NCBI GenBank assembly: GCA_034387635.1
Contig: JAOANU010000016.1
Location: 310,001-374,000, forward strand
DNA length: 64,000 nucleotides
Source: Rhodosporidiobolus odoratus
Taxonomy: Eukaryota > Basidiomycota > Microbotryomycetes > Sporidiobolales > Sporidiobolaceae
Direction of reading: 5' to 3'
Each line of letters opens with the position of its first letter. The first letter of the stretch is position 1. The notes beneath the pieces were generated by a model, which was not told the DNA's origin, searched no databases, and worked only from the letters and a program-made list of their open reading frames with translations. The position numbers were made by a program, and so were the translations under genes. Shown here piece by piece: positions 36,401 to 46,926 of the stretch.

Positions 36401-38257
36401 AGGCGTTGAGGGTTCTGGTCGATGTGGCTGGTGACGGCGGGCCGTTAGAGGTGCGCTCTTCCTGGGCTTCCTCGGCCTATACTGAACGTTGCCAGAGCTG
36501 ACTCGACTCGTCTATGTCGTGTCGCATTGCAGGCCCCGCCTCGACTTCGTCAAGAGGATCCCGAGGCGGAGAAGTTCTTGCAGTATTTCTACGATCACTG
36601 CATGCTCTCGCTTGTTGCGCCTCTCATGGAAATGCCGGAATGGAAGGAAGGAGGTGCGCTAGTCTCTCTGTCCGGCAATCATCCGCCAGGTTATTAGCTA
36701 ACTCTCGCGCCTCTTGCTGCCTTCTCCTTCCTCGCTCGCAGATCCGGCACCCAACTTCCCCGCTTTTACCACAGCCCTCCTATCTCATATCTGCGACCTC
36801 CTCTGCTTCTTCATCTCTCATCACACCTTCCGCTCAAAATACCTCGTCCTCTCCAACCCACCACTTGCAAAATCCATTGCCCGTCTTCTCCGACCGAAAC
36901 CTCGCCTGACCCGGCAGACTCATCTTCGCCTCGCCGCTCTTCGGTTCATCCGCAGTGTAGTGGCGCGGACCGACGATTTCTACAATCGTTTCTTGATCAA
37001 GCACGACTTGATCAGGCCGGTGTTGGAGACGGCGGATGAGGAGAAGGAGAAGGACAACTTGCTTGGCAGTGCTTGCTTGGAGTTCTTCGAGTACTTGCGT
37101 ACCGTACGTTTCTTTTCTACCTTTCTCTGAGCCTCCGGTAGCAGCTAGAACTGAATAACTCTACCCTGTAGACCAACGCGAAAGCCCTTCTCAACCACCT
37201 CATGGATCGCTCCTCCGACACCGTCCGCCGCCTCGCCACCGGCAATGCCCTCTGTCCCCCTTTTCGCACTTTTGAAACCCTGATCGCTCGCTGGGAGATG
37301 AACAATGAGCCGCCGCCTCTTCCCGCTGTGTCCGCATCCGGACCTGGCAACAGCAACGGCGACTCGAGCGGGCTCGGCGGCGGCGCTACCAGCACGAGCA
37401 TGCAGCGTCAGCGAAGTCATCCCCGCGGTTGGAATGCCAGGATGGAAGTTGAGGAGGAGAGCTACTTCAACGAGAGCGATGACGACGAGGAAACAGAACT
37501 CGAGGGTCTGTCCCAAAGTGCGGTCACTGCCCTTCTCGCCTCGTCTTCGTTCGGTTCTTCTCGACGGAAACGGGAACGAGAGGCCGCCAACAACCCTTCA
37601 TCCTTCTCTTCTTCGTCGGCCAGTGGCAATGGCGCTGCATCACCCAAACGACCCAAGTTGGAGGGTGACCTGCCGTTACCGAGGAGTCAGACCTGGCCCG
37701 GTGCGGGTAGCAATATGGGTCTGGTGGACTACCTCGGAGAGGGATCGGATGAGGAGGAAGATGGGGGTGTTAAGGGAGAAGAAGGGGAACTCGCTGGCGG
37801 GTTCATTCGGGAACGGAGAGGGGCTGTGGACGCGGGTGGGTCACCCATAGAGCTCGACGTCGCCTCCTTCTCAGCAGGCACGAACGGCTCCAGCGAACCG
37901 AGGAAGGAGGAAGAGGGAGACCGAATGCAGGACGCCATCGACCCGCCACCCTCTCCTGGTCCTCCTGCGCCGAAACCCCTCCTCTCTCTCCACGAGCTGA
38001 AGCGCAAGAAGGAGGAAGACGAGGATGGCGAGCTGGGATTGTTGGCTGGTGTGGCGGCAAAGAAGAAACCGACCTCCCCCTCTACGACCACCGCCGCCCC
38101 TAAACCTCTGTCATCCTCAGCGCATCCGTCCGCCGTCCCCGCTGCACCCAAACCTGGAGGGTTCAAGTTCGCCTTCGGTGGGCTGAAGAGCAAATTTTCT
38201 GCGATTGGCGGGGGAGGGAAAGCAGCTGGAGGTGGAGGAAAGGAAGAGAAAGGATAG
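33416..38257 (+). CDS. Protein phosphatase 4 regulatory subunit 3 (SMEK/Psy2)
   Basis: PP4R3 targets PP4 to substrates in DNA-damage and cell-cycle control. A Ser/Thr/Pro-rich leader of about 190 residues precedes the EVH1-like domain: RRVKVYKLKDDAWLDLGTGT, then AWIVVRKERG, TLILRTRVQPYPPGF, QQDTLIVWTERTLSDHG and MALSFATTSGCSEMWEFIKA. The SMK-1 and armadillo-like part follows: LEDLWAICRVMQTIFLLNDS, ALFELVIKDDLILGVVGMLE, YDPDFPTMRASYRSHL, HRLHYLKDVVLARILEDSTF, LNSHIYFNEVDIVNEVAGDR, AEKFLQYFYDHCMLSLVAPL and SKYLVLSNPPLAKSIARLLR. The tail has acidic patches (SYFNESDDDEETELEGL) and ends GGGGKEEKG. The start at 33416 is chosen because the upstream extension (to 33308) is unlike the family; about six introns. 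The leader and several inserts are longer than in yeast Psy2. Confidence 0.92.
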
Positions 38258-38444
38258 TTGGCGACCTCTATATTTTCCCTCTGCTCCTGTTGTAGCTTTT
38301 CCCCGTCGTCTTTCAGTTCCGCAGGGGACTAGCAAAGTCGTGCCTGCAGTTCTTACAGCGGCACAGAGAGGAAAAATCGCTGTCGCCGTTTTTGCACTGC
38401 ATCGAGTTCATCATCGCTTATTACTCTTGAATCTCATCTCGACT

Positions 38445-39189
38445 ATGCCTTCAGACGTTCTACCAGGCAGGTCAGACCTCTCTATTATACTCTACACAAA
38501 CTAACGCTGTTGCTCACAGCCGCCGTCGACGCCCAGTCTCCTCTCTCCGCTTCTGAACTCGCCGTACTGCGACAACAATACCTCGACGAATCCGCAAAGG
38601 GATGGGTCAGCGTACAGACCAAGTTCAACTATGCCTGGGGAAGTGTCAAGAGTGACAACCGCGCGGAAGTGGGGGAAGGTGTTGCGCTGCTCATGGGTGC
38701 GTACCGACGTCCTTTGGCTTCTCGCATGTAGACAGGCTGACTCGACACTTGTGCGAACAGACATCTACCGTACTGAACCGGCACGGAGGCGCGAATGCCT
38801 CTACTTCCTGGCGGTGGGTCACTACAAGATGGGGAATTACCCCGAAGCCAAGCGGTACAACGGTACGTTCGCCCTTTGCTTTGCGGGCTAACTTCGCACT
38901 GATACACACCTCTTACAGGCCTTCTGCTCGAGAAGGAGCCGAGCAATTTCCAGGCGCAAAGTTTAAACGCGCTGGTTGAACAGGCAGTGGCGAAGGGTGA
39001 GTCCTGAATTCCGCTCTTCTCTTGCCCGTCCACCTTGCACAATTAGGGCGAGGAGCTGATCGGAGAGAGTTGTACTGACACACACATCCGCTCACAGAGG
39101 GATACGTTGGCATGGCCATCGCAGGAGGAGTGGCCGCCGCGGCCGGTATCCTCTTCACGGCTCTCATGACCTCGCGAGGGAGGCGCTGA
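38445..39189 (+). CDS. FIS1: Mitochondrial fission protein Fis1
   Basis: Fis1 is a tail-anchored outer-membrane protein that helps recruit the fission GTPase. Joined exons give MPSDVLPAAVDAQSPLSASE, LAVLRQQYLDESAKGWVSVQ, TKFNYAWGSVKS (the family's invariant phrase), EGVALLMDIYRTEPARRREC, LYFLAVGHYKMGNYPEAKRY and LLLEKEPSNFQAQSLNALVE. The C-terminal anchor is YVGMAIAGGVAAAAGILFTA followed by LMTSRGRR with a basic end. The first intron must use a GC donor (CCAG|gcaggt at 38467) because only this gives the right phase with the acceptor CAG before 38520. Three further short introns have GT donors. The length of about 150 residues is normal. Confidence 0.93.
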
Positions 39190-39592
39190 GCGTTACGATC
39201 ACTATCGCCCCCTTCTATCCAGTCGATATCTTCCCCTCCCGGCAAATTTGGTACTTCTCGAGCGTGCCCCGCAATTGTACCTTTTCGTGTTTGCCTTCTC
39301 TTGTCCCCCTTCCAGCCTGCAGGCCTTGTAACGCCAGTTGTCGCAGTCCTCCGTCCACTCTATCCCGTGAACGATACCGAGTACGGGATGCTCGCGCTAC
39401 TGCATGAAGAGTGTTAATGACACCTGTGCACTAAGGTACGACGGGGTTCGCGTTGTGGGCGTGGGCAATTGGGGACTGGACGGTCGACGGGCTACATTGC
39501 ACGATCTCCTTGCACGGCCCCCGACACGGCAAATACACCCGTGCTTGTGCAAAGCTGATTTTTCCTGCTTCCCCACTTCTACTTTCATGAAG
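39190..39592. other. Intergenic region grading into diverged repeat
   Basis: About 400 bases after FIS1. From about 39480 the sequence still resembles NCS1 intron 2 of the right arm (around 51870-51752), for example GACGGTCGACGGGCT here against GACGGCCGACGAGCT there, but much less closely than inside the arm. Confidence 0.5.
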
Positions 39593-40576
39593 GTGTGCAG
39601 TCGACAAGGAGGAGTCACAGCAGTGGTACGCTACTTGTCATCTGATCCTTGTGCTCGGCTCGCGCGTTCTCCCCCTTGCAGGTACAAAGGCTTCGTCAAG
39701 GATTGCCCCTCCGGCCAGCTCAACCAGGAAGAATTTGCCCGCATCTACAAGCAGTTCTTCCCGTTCGGCAACCCAACAGCCTTTGCAAAACATGTGTTCA
39801 AGGTCTTTGGTGAGTCGCTTTTGCAGTTCAGGTTGATATTCGGTTATGGGCTGACTCCGCCGTCGCTTGCAGATAAAAACGGAAACGGCACCATCGACTT
39901 TCGGGAATTCATCAGCGCGCTGAGCATTACGAGTCGCGGCAAGCTGGATGAGAAGCTGCAGTGTACGTCTCGTCTTGGCTTGCTGTCGGTCTGCAGATAG
40001 CAGCGGTTGTACTGCGTGCGGTTCTTACGCTGGCTGGATTGACTGACGCGCATTTGCTGTCGGCAGGGGCCTTCCAGCTGTACGACATCAACAACGATGG
40101 CTTGATCACGTACGACGAGATGCTCAAGATTGTTCAGTCCATCTACGACATGACTGGCGAGATGGTCAAGCTGCCGCCGGATGAGGACACTGCGGAGAAG
40201 GTCCGTCTCCAGTCCTCTCGTCCCGCACCCATCCGCTCGTTCCCTTGCAGCTCCTCCTCTAAGACCTGCGAGTGCAAGCGTAGGACCGTTACTGGAGAAA
40301 AATGACTCACTTGTACATTTGCAGCGTGTCAACAAGATCTTTGCGCTCATGGACTTTAACAAGGATCACCAGCGTGCGTCTCTATATTGTTCCTTCCCCA
40401 CTCGTGACTGCCATTGACACGGACCTCTGCGTACAGTCTCGTTCGAGGAGTTCAAGGAAGGCTCGAAGAAGGACCCGATAATTGTTCAGGTGCGCTGCGT
40501 TCCGGATCGCTTTCCTGTTGATCATGCTCACTATCTTGTCCTGCAGGCCCTCTCGCTCTACGACGGTCTCGTCTAA
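39593..40576 (+). pseudogene. 5'-truncated NCS1 copy
   Basis: This is the left-arm duplicate of the intact calcium-sensor gene at 50769-52320. It begins at the third coding exon; the ATG-only first exon and the exon for [20 protein letters not shown] are absent. The first remaining exon reads VDKEESQQW where the intact gene has VDKKELQQW. Later exons are the same as those of the intact gene as far as I compared: [17 protein letters not shown], the EF-hand loops [12 protein letters not shown] and [12 protein letters not shown], and DFNKDHQ. The stop is TAA rather than TAG. Without the myristoylated N-terminus it cannot give a normal NCS1, unless a new promoter and start exist upstream. It could donate sequence to the intact gene by conversion. 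Confidence 0.85.
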
Positions 40577-41504
40577 TTCGCCGCCCGCCTGGCCCTGAAT
40601 TAACCCGAACCGTCTCTAAATTGCAGTACACTCTTCGCTTCGCCTCGTTTCACTCCGCAATCACGTCTTCTGGCGCCCGTGCTCGGAAACGCCCCCTTGT
40701 TGTCCATTCTTCCGCTTCTTTGTCCTTTGTCAGAACCCCCTCTTCGCCTGCAGTGCCTGTCTTGCACGGGTCGCAGACCATGACAGCCGTTGGAACCCCC
40801 TTCGTTGCCTTCACCTTGACCTCTTCTCTCGCCCTGTTTTCCGTCTACTCCGGGCGGTCGTAGAGGCATGTAACTACTATACTCGTTCTGCCAATCCCTG
40901 TCCGTAGCTTGACCGCGTTGCGAGAGAACTTTTGCATGGGCTCTGCTTGTTGAGTCTGAAGCATGCTCACCGAGCTCTGACTGAATGCTTTGCCAGACCT
41001 CCCTTTGCCACCTCACGGCTTGTAACACCTTATTGGCAGTCAGTATCAGGTACCGCAGCTCAGAGGGAACGGCTAATAAGACCGGGCAATTGGCGGGGTG
41101 AAAACCCGTTTGAGAAGGTCAGGTGTGTGCTTTGCTTGCGAGAATCAGCTTGTCTGCTCCGGATGAGCCCTGCCGGTTGTTTGGTGCATCACCACTCTGC
41201 TGCGCTGACCGCCGCCGCGCTTCCCTCTCACCAGTTGTGGCCAAGAGTCAGGAGGTCAAACATGCCTCTGGGCTGTTGCTACCACAGTATGCCAGTTTCT
41301 CCAGTACGGCAGTACATGCCACTCGAGCCTGCTCACGAAATAGTGTCGCAAAGCCTGTCTGTAGCCTGCCTCTTCACGACTGTACAAGACTGTCAGAAGA
41401 TACACTGTGATTATTGATTGCTGTGCTCGGGAGAAAAGCATACTCTGTATACTCCCAGAACAGTTCCAGCTGTTCATATATCCACTATTGACGTAGGGTA
41501 AGCA
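40577..41504. other. Non-coding part of the left arm
   Basis: 928 bases between the truncated NCS1 copy and the tRNA. Open frames here are equal in both arms, but they lie on the strand opposite NCS1 and have no family features. The 12-base motif TTGAGAAGGTCA occurs at 41110-41121. Confidence 0.5.
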
Positions 41505-41622
41505 GGGCTGGTAGCGAAGTGGTTAACGCGTTGGTCTTCGATAAGAAGCTGGGTCTTTTCACAGCCTTCGAAATTGCTCTGAGCACAACCAAAGATCGTG
41601 GGTTCGACCCCCACCCGGCTCG
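41505..41622 (+). tRNA. tRNA-Arg (anticodon TCG) with 45-nt intron, left arm
   Basis: The acceptor is GGGCTGG (41505-41511) pairing with CCGGCTC (41615-41621) with two G-U pairs. The D stem is GCG/CGC. The anticodon stem is TTGGT (41531-41535) with ACCAA (41588-41592). The T stem is GTGGG/CCCAC around TTCGACC, and the discriminator is G41622. The anticodon is TCG at 41538-41540, reading CGA codons. A 45-nt intron (41542-41586) sits after base 37, and the spliced length is 73 nt. A T6 run follows two bases downstream. An identical-looking copy lies in the right arm on the other strand. Confidence 0.92.
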
Positions 41623-41623
41623 C

Positions 41624-41629
41624 TTTTTT
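41624..41629 (+). terminator. Pol III terminator, left tRNA-Arg(TCG)
   Basis: TTTTTT one base after the discriminator-plus-C, in the transcribed direction. Confidence 0.8.
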
Positions 41630-44600
41630 GGCCCATCCTCGCGCACCAAGCAATGTCGGGTTGCAGAGCGTCTACCAAACCCAGGCTGTTCCTTTCTTTT
41701 TTTGCCCCTGGACAAAGTGCGCACACCCTGGCATCATCTTTTATCAGACCGTGGGCATGACACTTGCTATCTATACTTTCAAGGGAGGAACAAGCAGAGT
41801 ACCTATCAGGTGTGGTGAAATCAAGGTTACACTCCTGATGAACAGCAAGACAGAATTTGTAGATAAAGAAGAGAGAGTCAGTAGGAGTGGGAATAGTTAT
41901 CTGTCTCCGGGCGCAGCGGAGTGTAGCCCAGAGTCGGAGACTGATCAGAGCGAGGCGATGTCAGCGGAGATGTCAGAATAGCCACACAGGGAGCAAGTAC
42001 AAACCGGTGTCTGATGCGCATAGAGTCAGCCAAACCTGAAGACGAGCTGGGAGACGTCATGGCGGATTGCCTCCTCAATAAACGACGAGTGCGACTCGCG
42101 GTATAAGGCCCCGGACATTGGCCGCGGTTCGCGGCACGGTCTGGGTGGACGTGAAGCCTCTGACCCTCGTGGTAGCGCTGGTTGAGATCTAAGTCAAACA
42201 AGGAGGAAGAAGTGCACTTGATCAGGGCTGGCCTCTTCGGGTATGTGTGAGACTGCAGTGCTTACCAAGCACCGCCCTGTGCATCTCAGGCGTCGTGACT
42301 TCGATTGTAGCATGCGCCTGGACAAGTTGAACGGACTTGAGCTCGATCTTGATCCTGGTCAAACCGCTGAGAATCTGGACGAGGGCCAAGTCATTGATGC
42401 CCTTCGGCAACTGCAAGACAGGACAAGGCTGAGTGACCCGGTCTGAATCTATATACATTGTTTGTGCTCACATTGTCGATGAAGAGCGGCTTGAGCACAT
42501 CTTGATCATGATCCGCAGGGAATGGCGCTGGAGAAAACGCATGGTCGGCCGTTGAGGGCGTGTCACTACGATACAAGATGCTTGGGCTGTTTGAGAGCGA
42601 ACAACGAGTGGAGAAGCCAGTTGTCCGCTGTAACGGTGTCAGCGGCGGACGGGAAAGGGCAGTTCAACGGCCGGGAGTGGAAGTTGGGTGCAAGGGCGGG
42701 TTTCGGCAGAGAGCTACGGGTCAGCATGCTCGGTCTACGGTGTCTCCATGGCAGGCTCTACTCAGACAGGATGATGAGGATAAATGCGGCAAACTTTGAC
42801 TCACCATGGGGCCCGAACTGGCAGCTCTGGGCCACTGGCCGGAGAACGTGCCGGCGTGCTGACGCTGGTTCCCAATTTCTTTGTCGGCGTCACGGCAGCT
42901 ACGCGAGCCTCCAATCGTGACCAGAAATGGTGAGCGGTCGCCGGTATGGGTTTGTGTAGTGTCGGTATCGTCGTCGAGTAGGTAGTGTTGAACTTTGGCG
43001 TCAGTCAAGCCCTCCGCATACTGATGAGCTGAGATTGCGAGGGCTGTGCGCAAGCCAGTAACGCCAGCTATCCCGAGACACACCAAGCCAGATCAGCTGG
43101 CTACCCCTCGAGACACTGTCCATCACGTACAACGCACCTATGCGGTTTCCAGAACGAGCTTGCGGGTGGCTGGAGAGTTTGTCTTGACTGCGAAACTATA
43201 CATGTCGTACATGCTAGTCAGCCTCTTCAATCTGCTCGTTGTTCCGACGCTTGACCAACCCGCGAAAACCACACCGAGCCTGATTTGCGTTGCGTCAAAG
43301 CCATATTGATCATCCCATGGCACCAAAGCCTATGCGCTAACTAACAAAGGGCTGTACTCTGCCCTGTACAAGGCGCGGGTGACGTGCACGTGCGGCTAAG
43401 TCTCTTGATCAAACCAAATGCTCGAACTCACGGGGTGATGGATTTGTCTCATACTGTGACTGAAGAGTGGGGGTGTGAGGCGTAAGCCTGTGAGTAGCCT
43501 GCAAGCGGGTTGGACATAGCAAAAGCAGAGATGGAGGGTTTATTGCAAGAGTGAGAGAGGAGAAGATAAATCGCTTTCTACAGCTAAACCCAGCCGGACC
43601 AAGAGCGTGAGAACAAGCGTGGGCCGGGCGGTACCACGAGAACTGCAAACCTCACCTCAGACCCCAACCAGTCTAAGAAAGCCCATCACAAGAAAATGGG
43701 AGATCGATCCTGTAATCGACCTCTCTAAATTCTGATTTACATTACAGATTGAAATTCAGCACTACAATGTACGTCCTTGCTAGTTCACAGACGTCACACT
43801 TATGATCCCTCCTATCTTGCCCAACCTAACGGCTTCTCCCCACTCTGTGCCCATGCAGCATCATCACTTTCCCCTCTGTGCATCAGAACTGATGTACTCC
43901 CACGGCCATTGCACATCCGGCCAAGGACCGCCCCTCACAGGCAGAGGGCAAGGAAAGGCATCCTGACGTATGCACACCAAAGAATGTGACCCTTTGACTG
44001 TAGACAAGCGCATATGCCCTCAGACTCAAGAGGGAGATAAGGACAGCATTGTAGATTAGAGGGATCAGGGTGAGCCGGAGATCAGGCCTATGAGCTTGAT
44101 TCAGCGCTCGAGCAGTTCTCCCTTCCGAGATGCTGGAGTGCCCACGTAAAGTGGCTAAAGTGGCTGACCTCCATCACACAAGTATGACTGAGCAAGCCAG
44201 ATTGCGGGCAGCAGAAAGAGAGGGGTGTTCGCTCAGAGCAGTCCGCAGGGCCAGATGGGCTTGCTTGTAGCCTGTCACTGTGTGACCGCGAGCAGCATAA
44301 GGGTGCTAAAGCGGCAGCAAAGCAGGACTCACGAAAACGCGGATTGAGAAGGTCAAGTTTCTGGCCTCATCCCCTCACTTTCTTTCTTTCCGGCTTGCTG
44401 TTGCCGCCGTATAGTGTCTGGGCCTGAAATGCTCAGCATGATCTTGCTCGGCATGGCTACCTCTGGTGGGCTGAGCCCATACTGCACGGCATTGACACAA
44501 TACGGTGGGCTATTCAAACCTACGAAAGAGAAAAAGGATGAGGTGTGGTGGGTGGATGGCAATCCTTGCTGCCGATGCTCCTGATACAGGGCAGACATGG

Positions 44601-44793
44601 CATGTACAGGTCATTCTGTGCTGTCAATGCACATATAAGTCGACACTGGAGTGCAAGCCTGCACTATGCATCATGCCCCGGTACCTTCAGTCCTCCTGTA
44701 AGGCCGGAAGCCTCACCCGCAGTGACAGGGGGGGACGGAAGAAGTGAAGTTGGATGAAGGGAGCTTGACACGGGCAAAGGCACTTGGTTCTTT

Positions 44794-44879
44794 CCTTACG
44801 CATTTGCTAACGGATCGAACCAGGTAGCTAGATCTCTTTGTAGCTCTTCCCTTACACATTCGCTAACGGATCAAACCAG
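44794..44879. repeat. 30-bp direct duplication
   Basis: A 30-base unit at 44794-44823, beginning CCTTACGCATTTGCTAACGG, recurs at 44850-44879 with four substitutions, 56 nt apart. Confidence 0.85.
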
Positions 44880-45429
44880 CAATACATTGCGGTTCTCCTT
44901 AGCTTTCGCCCAGTGTTGGCGGAGAGATTTGCCTTCCAGGTCTTACTTGTTGCATCAGCTGTAGTGTATGACATATGTGACAGTCTCCCCAGCACTGGCC
45001 AGTTCAGAGAGTGAGAGCTGGGACACAGGCCAGTTGAGAAGGTCAACCTACAGAGCGGGATAGATGAGGAGCAGAATGTCCTGCTTGCTCTTTTTCAACA
45101 GGGTCCCTTCCAGACAAGCATCGGAACACCAAGAGAGGCTATAAGCTCTGCTGCACACAGCAGCAGAAGCTGTAGCTCTGTCGAGCAGAAAGCAAAAGCC
45201 CAATTCTGACGCAGATGAAGAAGAACCCCAGAGCGGAGATGCGGTGAAACCTGTTCCTATGCTTGCACACACCTGAGCATGGGGAGGAGGCATGGTAAGA
45301 GCACATCTTCTTAAAAGTTTGCCAAAAAGGGCTACTGGAGAACAGTCATCCCTGCACCCTGCAACAAGCAGGAAGCAGAGCAGCACTTGGTGTCACCCGC
45401 AAAGTGGAAATGTGATGGCACAGCCGTCA

Positions 45430-45529
45430 AACCCACGATCTTTGGTTGTGCTCAGAGCAATTTCGAAGGCTGTGAAAAGACCCAGCTTCTTATCGAAGAC
45501 CAACGCGTTAACCACTTCGCTACCAGCCC
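45430..45529 (-). pseudogene. Truncated tRNA-Arg(TCG)
   Basis: On the minus strand the sequence starts normally (GGGCTGG, D arm, anticodon stem with TCG, same intron) but breaks off inside the T arm at about 45430. It lacks the T loop, which is the B box needed for Pol III, and the 3' half of the acceptor. It cannot make a tRNA. Confidence 0.9.
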
Positions 45530-45810
45530 TGCTTACCCTACGTCAACAGTGGATATAAGAACAGCTGGAACTGTTCTGGGAGTATACAGAGTATGCTTTT
45601 CTCCCGAGCACAGCAATCAATAATCACAGTGTATCTTCTGACAGTCTTGTACAGTCGTGAAGAGGCAGGCTACAGACAGGCTTTGCGACGCTATTTCGTG
45701 AGCAGGCTCGAGTGGCATGTACTGCCGGAGAAACTGGCATACTGTGGTAGCAACAGCCCAGAGGCATGTTTGACCTCCTGACTCTTGGCCACAACTGGTG
45801 AGAGGGAAGC
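45430..45810 (-). repeat. Third, partial copy of the arm inside the spacer
   Basis: 381 bases that match 49746-50126 of the right arm in the same orientation with only a few substitutions (for example ATATAAGAAC against ATATATGAAC) and no indel. Both ends are abrupt. It carries most of the tRNA-Arg and its upstream flank. Confidence 0.92.
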
Positions 45811-46771
45811 AACAGTGGATGCAAGAAGTCTGTGAGGGGCAACACAGACAATGCACATCATCAGCATGCCGCTGCACCACCTGTGTGACCCTTCACATAA
45901 TCTATTGTACTGGAACCACTGAGCTTGCTGGGTAAGTCACGCTCGAGTAGTCAATAGGCAGGTAGAACTGTCGTAAGGTAAACCGAGAGCAGCCAGTCCT
46001 GAAGGGAAAGCCAAGAAAGAAAAGGAAGTAGGAAGGAAATGAGACTTAACATATGAGGGTGTACTAGGGGGATGGTAATCCTAGTGACCGTGACGTCAGT
46101 CCTTCTCTCCTGACTTCCCATCACTGGCCGCACAACATAAGATGTATGCCGGGTCTTCATGCCAGAGCTCATTTCACCTGCCCAGTGTCCCCAGTAGTCT
46201 CTTCTAATGTTGTTAAATACAGCCCATGTGCGGCCACTCAGTAAACGCTGCAAGACAGAGTAGGCGAGGTAGCTCTGTGATGTCAAAGGCTGCCAATAGA
46301 GAATGCATGCCGACTCTCAATCTGCCAACAGACCAGGAAATCGTTCAGCTCGGGGCAGGTGCGGCGCGACGGGAGTCAGCTCGGGAACGCCAATTTTTCT
46401 CGGGAATTGGCCCGATATTCCGGAGCTTTTGGGGAAACGGTAAGACAGGGTATTTTATCTCGCAATAAAGACTTTACAAGGGATGGACTGAGCACCACGT
46501 GTGCTATATTAAAAGTCCACTTGTTCCTTGTCCAGGTGTATGGCTAGTAAGAAAAATAGGGAATGATAGTAGGTTTTCTGGCCTTCTCAACCGGGAATTC
46601 CAGCTGTTACTTCGTGCTCCCCAAGGGTTTTGTGTCATTGCAGCCTGCGAGACTTGACCGGAGGTGCTTGGCATGAGCCTGCCAAAACGCAGCTACTCAC
46701 AAAGCCGCTGTGCCAGCTAGACTCGGGTCGGGGTTGAGTTGAAAAAACAGCTCCTCATATTGGTAATCAGC

Positions 46772-46809
46772 TCGGGCATGGCAGCCCGATCTCCCGACTT
46801 TTGTCGGGG
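46772..46809. other. Two adjacent short hairpins
   Basis: CGGGC-ATGGCA-GCCCG (46773-46788) is followed by CCCGAC-TTTT-GTCGGG (46793-46808). They could form a small structured RNA or be chance; no flanking gene gives them a role. Confidence 0.35.
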
Positions 46810-46882
46810 ATCCGCAAGCCGACACCGAAGATCCCTGACTCTGATCAGATATACTCTCTAGCTGCCAGGACTGGGCCAGACC

Positions 46883-46926
46883 ATAAAATTCTCTCCCATA
46901 AGATTCTCTCCCATCAGATTCTCTAC
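46883..46926. repeat. 15-bp tandem repeat, three units
   Basis: ATAAAATTCTCTCCC, ATAAGATTCTCTCCC and ATCAGATTCTCTAC follow one another directly. Confidence 0.85.

Larger units (their letters stand above)
39593..41898 (+). repeat. Left arm of large inverted repeat
   Basis: Nearly identical to the reverse complement of 49452-51752; the difference in length is five bases and is explained by one indel near 41301-41305. The inner edge is sharp: after GAATAGTT at 41898 the two arms diverge at once. The arm carries NCS1 coding exons 3 to the end (5'-truncated), a stretch of 900 bases with no gene, and a tRNA-Arg(TCG). Confidence 0.95.

Noticed and set aside
39844..40362. 172-codon frame antisense to NCS1 exons (also 50983-51501)
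   Set aside because: Shadow of the NCS1 coding sequence on the other strand; NCS1 is the clear gene.
41519..41818. Open frames across the tRNA-Arg locus and its copies (41519-41818, 49532-49831, 45387-45623)
   Set aside because: They recur only because the tRNA segment is repeated. They have no family motif and pass straight through the tRNA and its terminator.
46772..46809. CRISPR-like or riboswitch structure
   Set aside because: Two simple hairpins without spacing regularity, in a eukaryotic genome; no basis for either.
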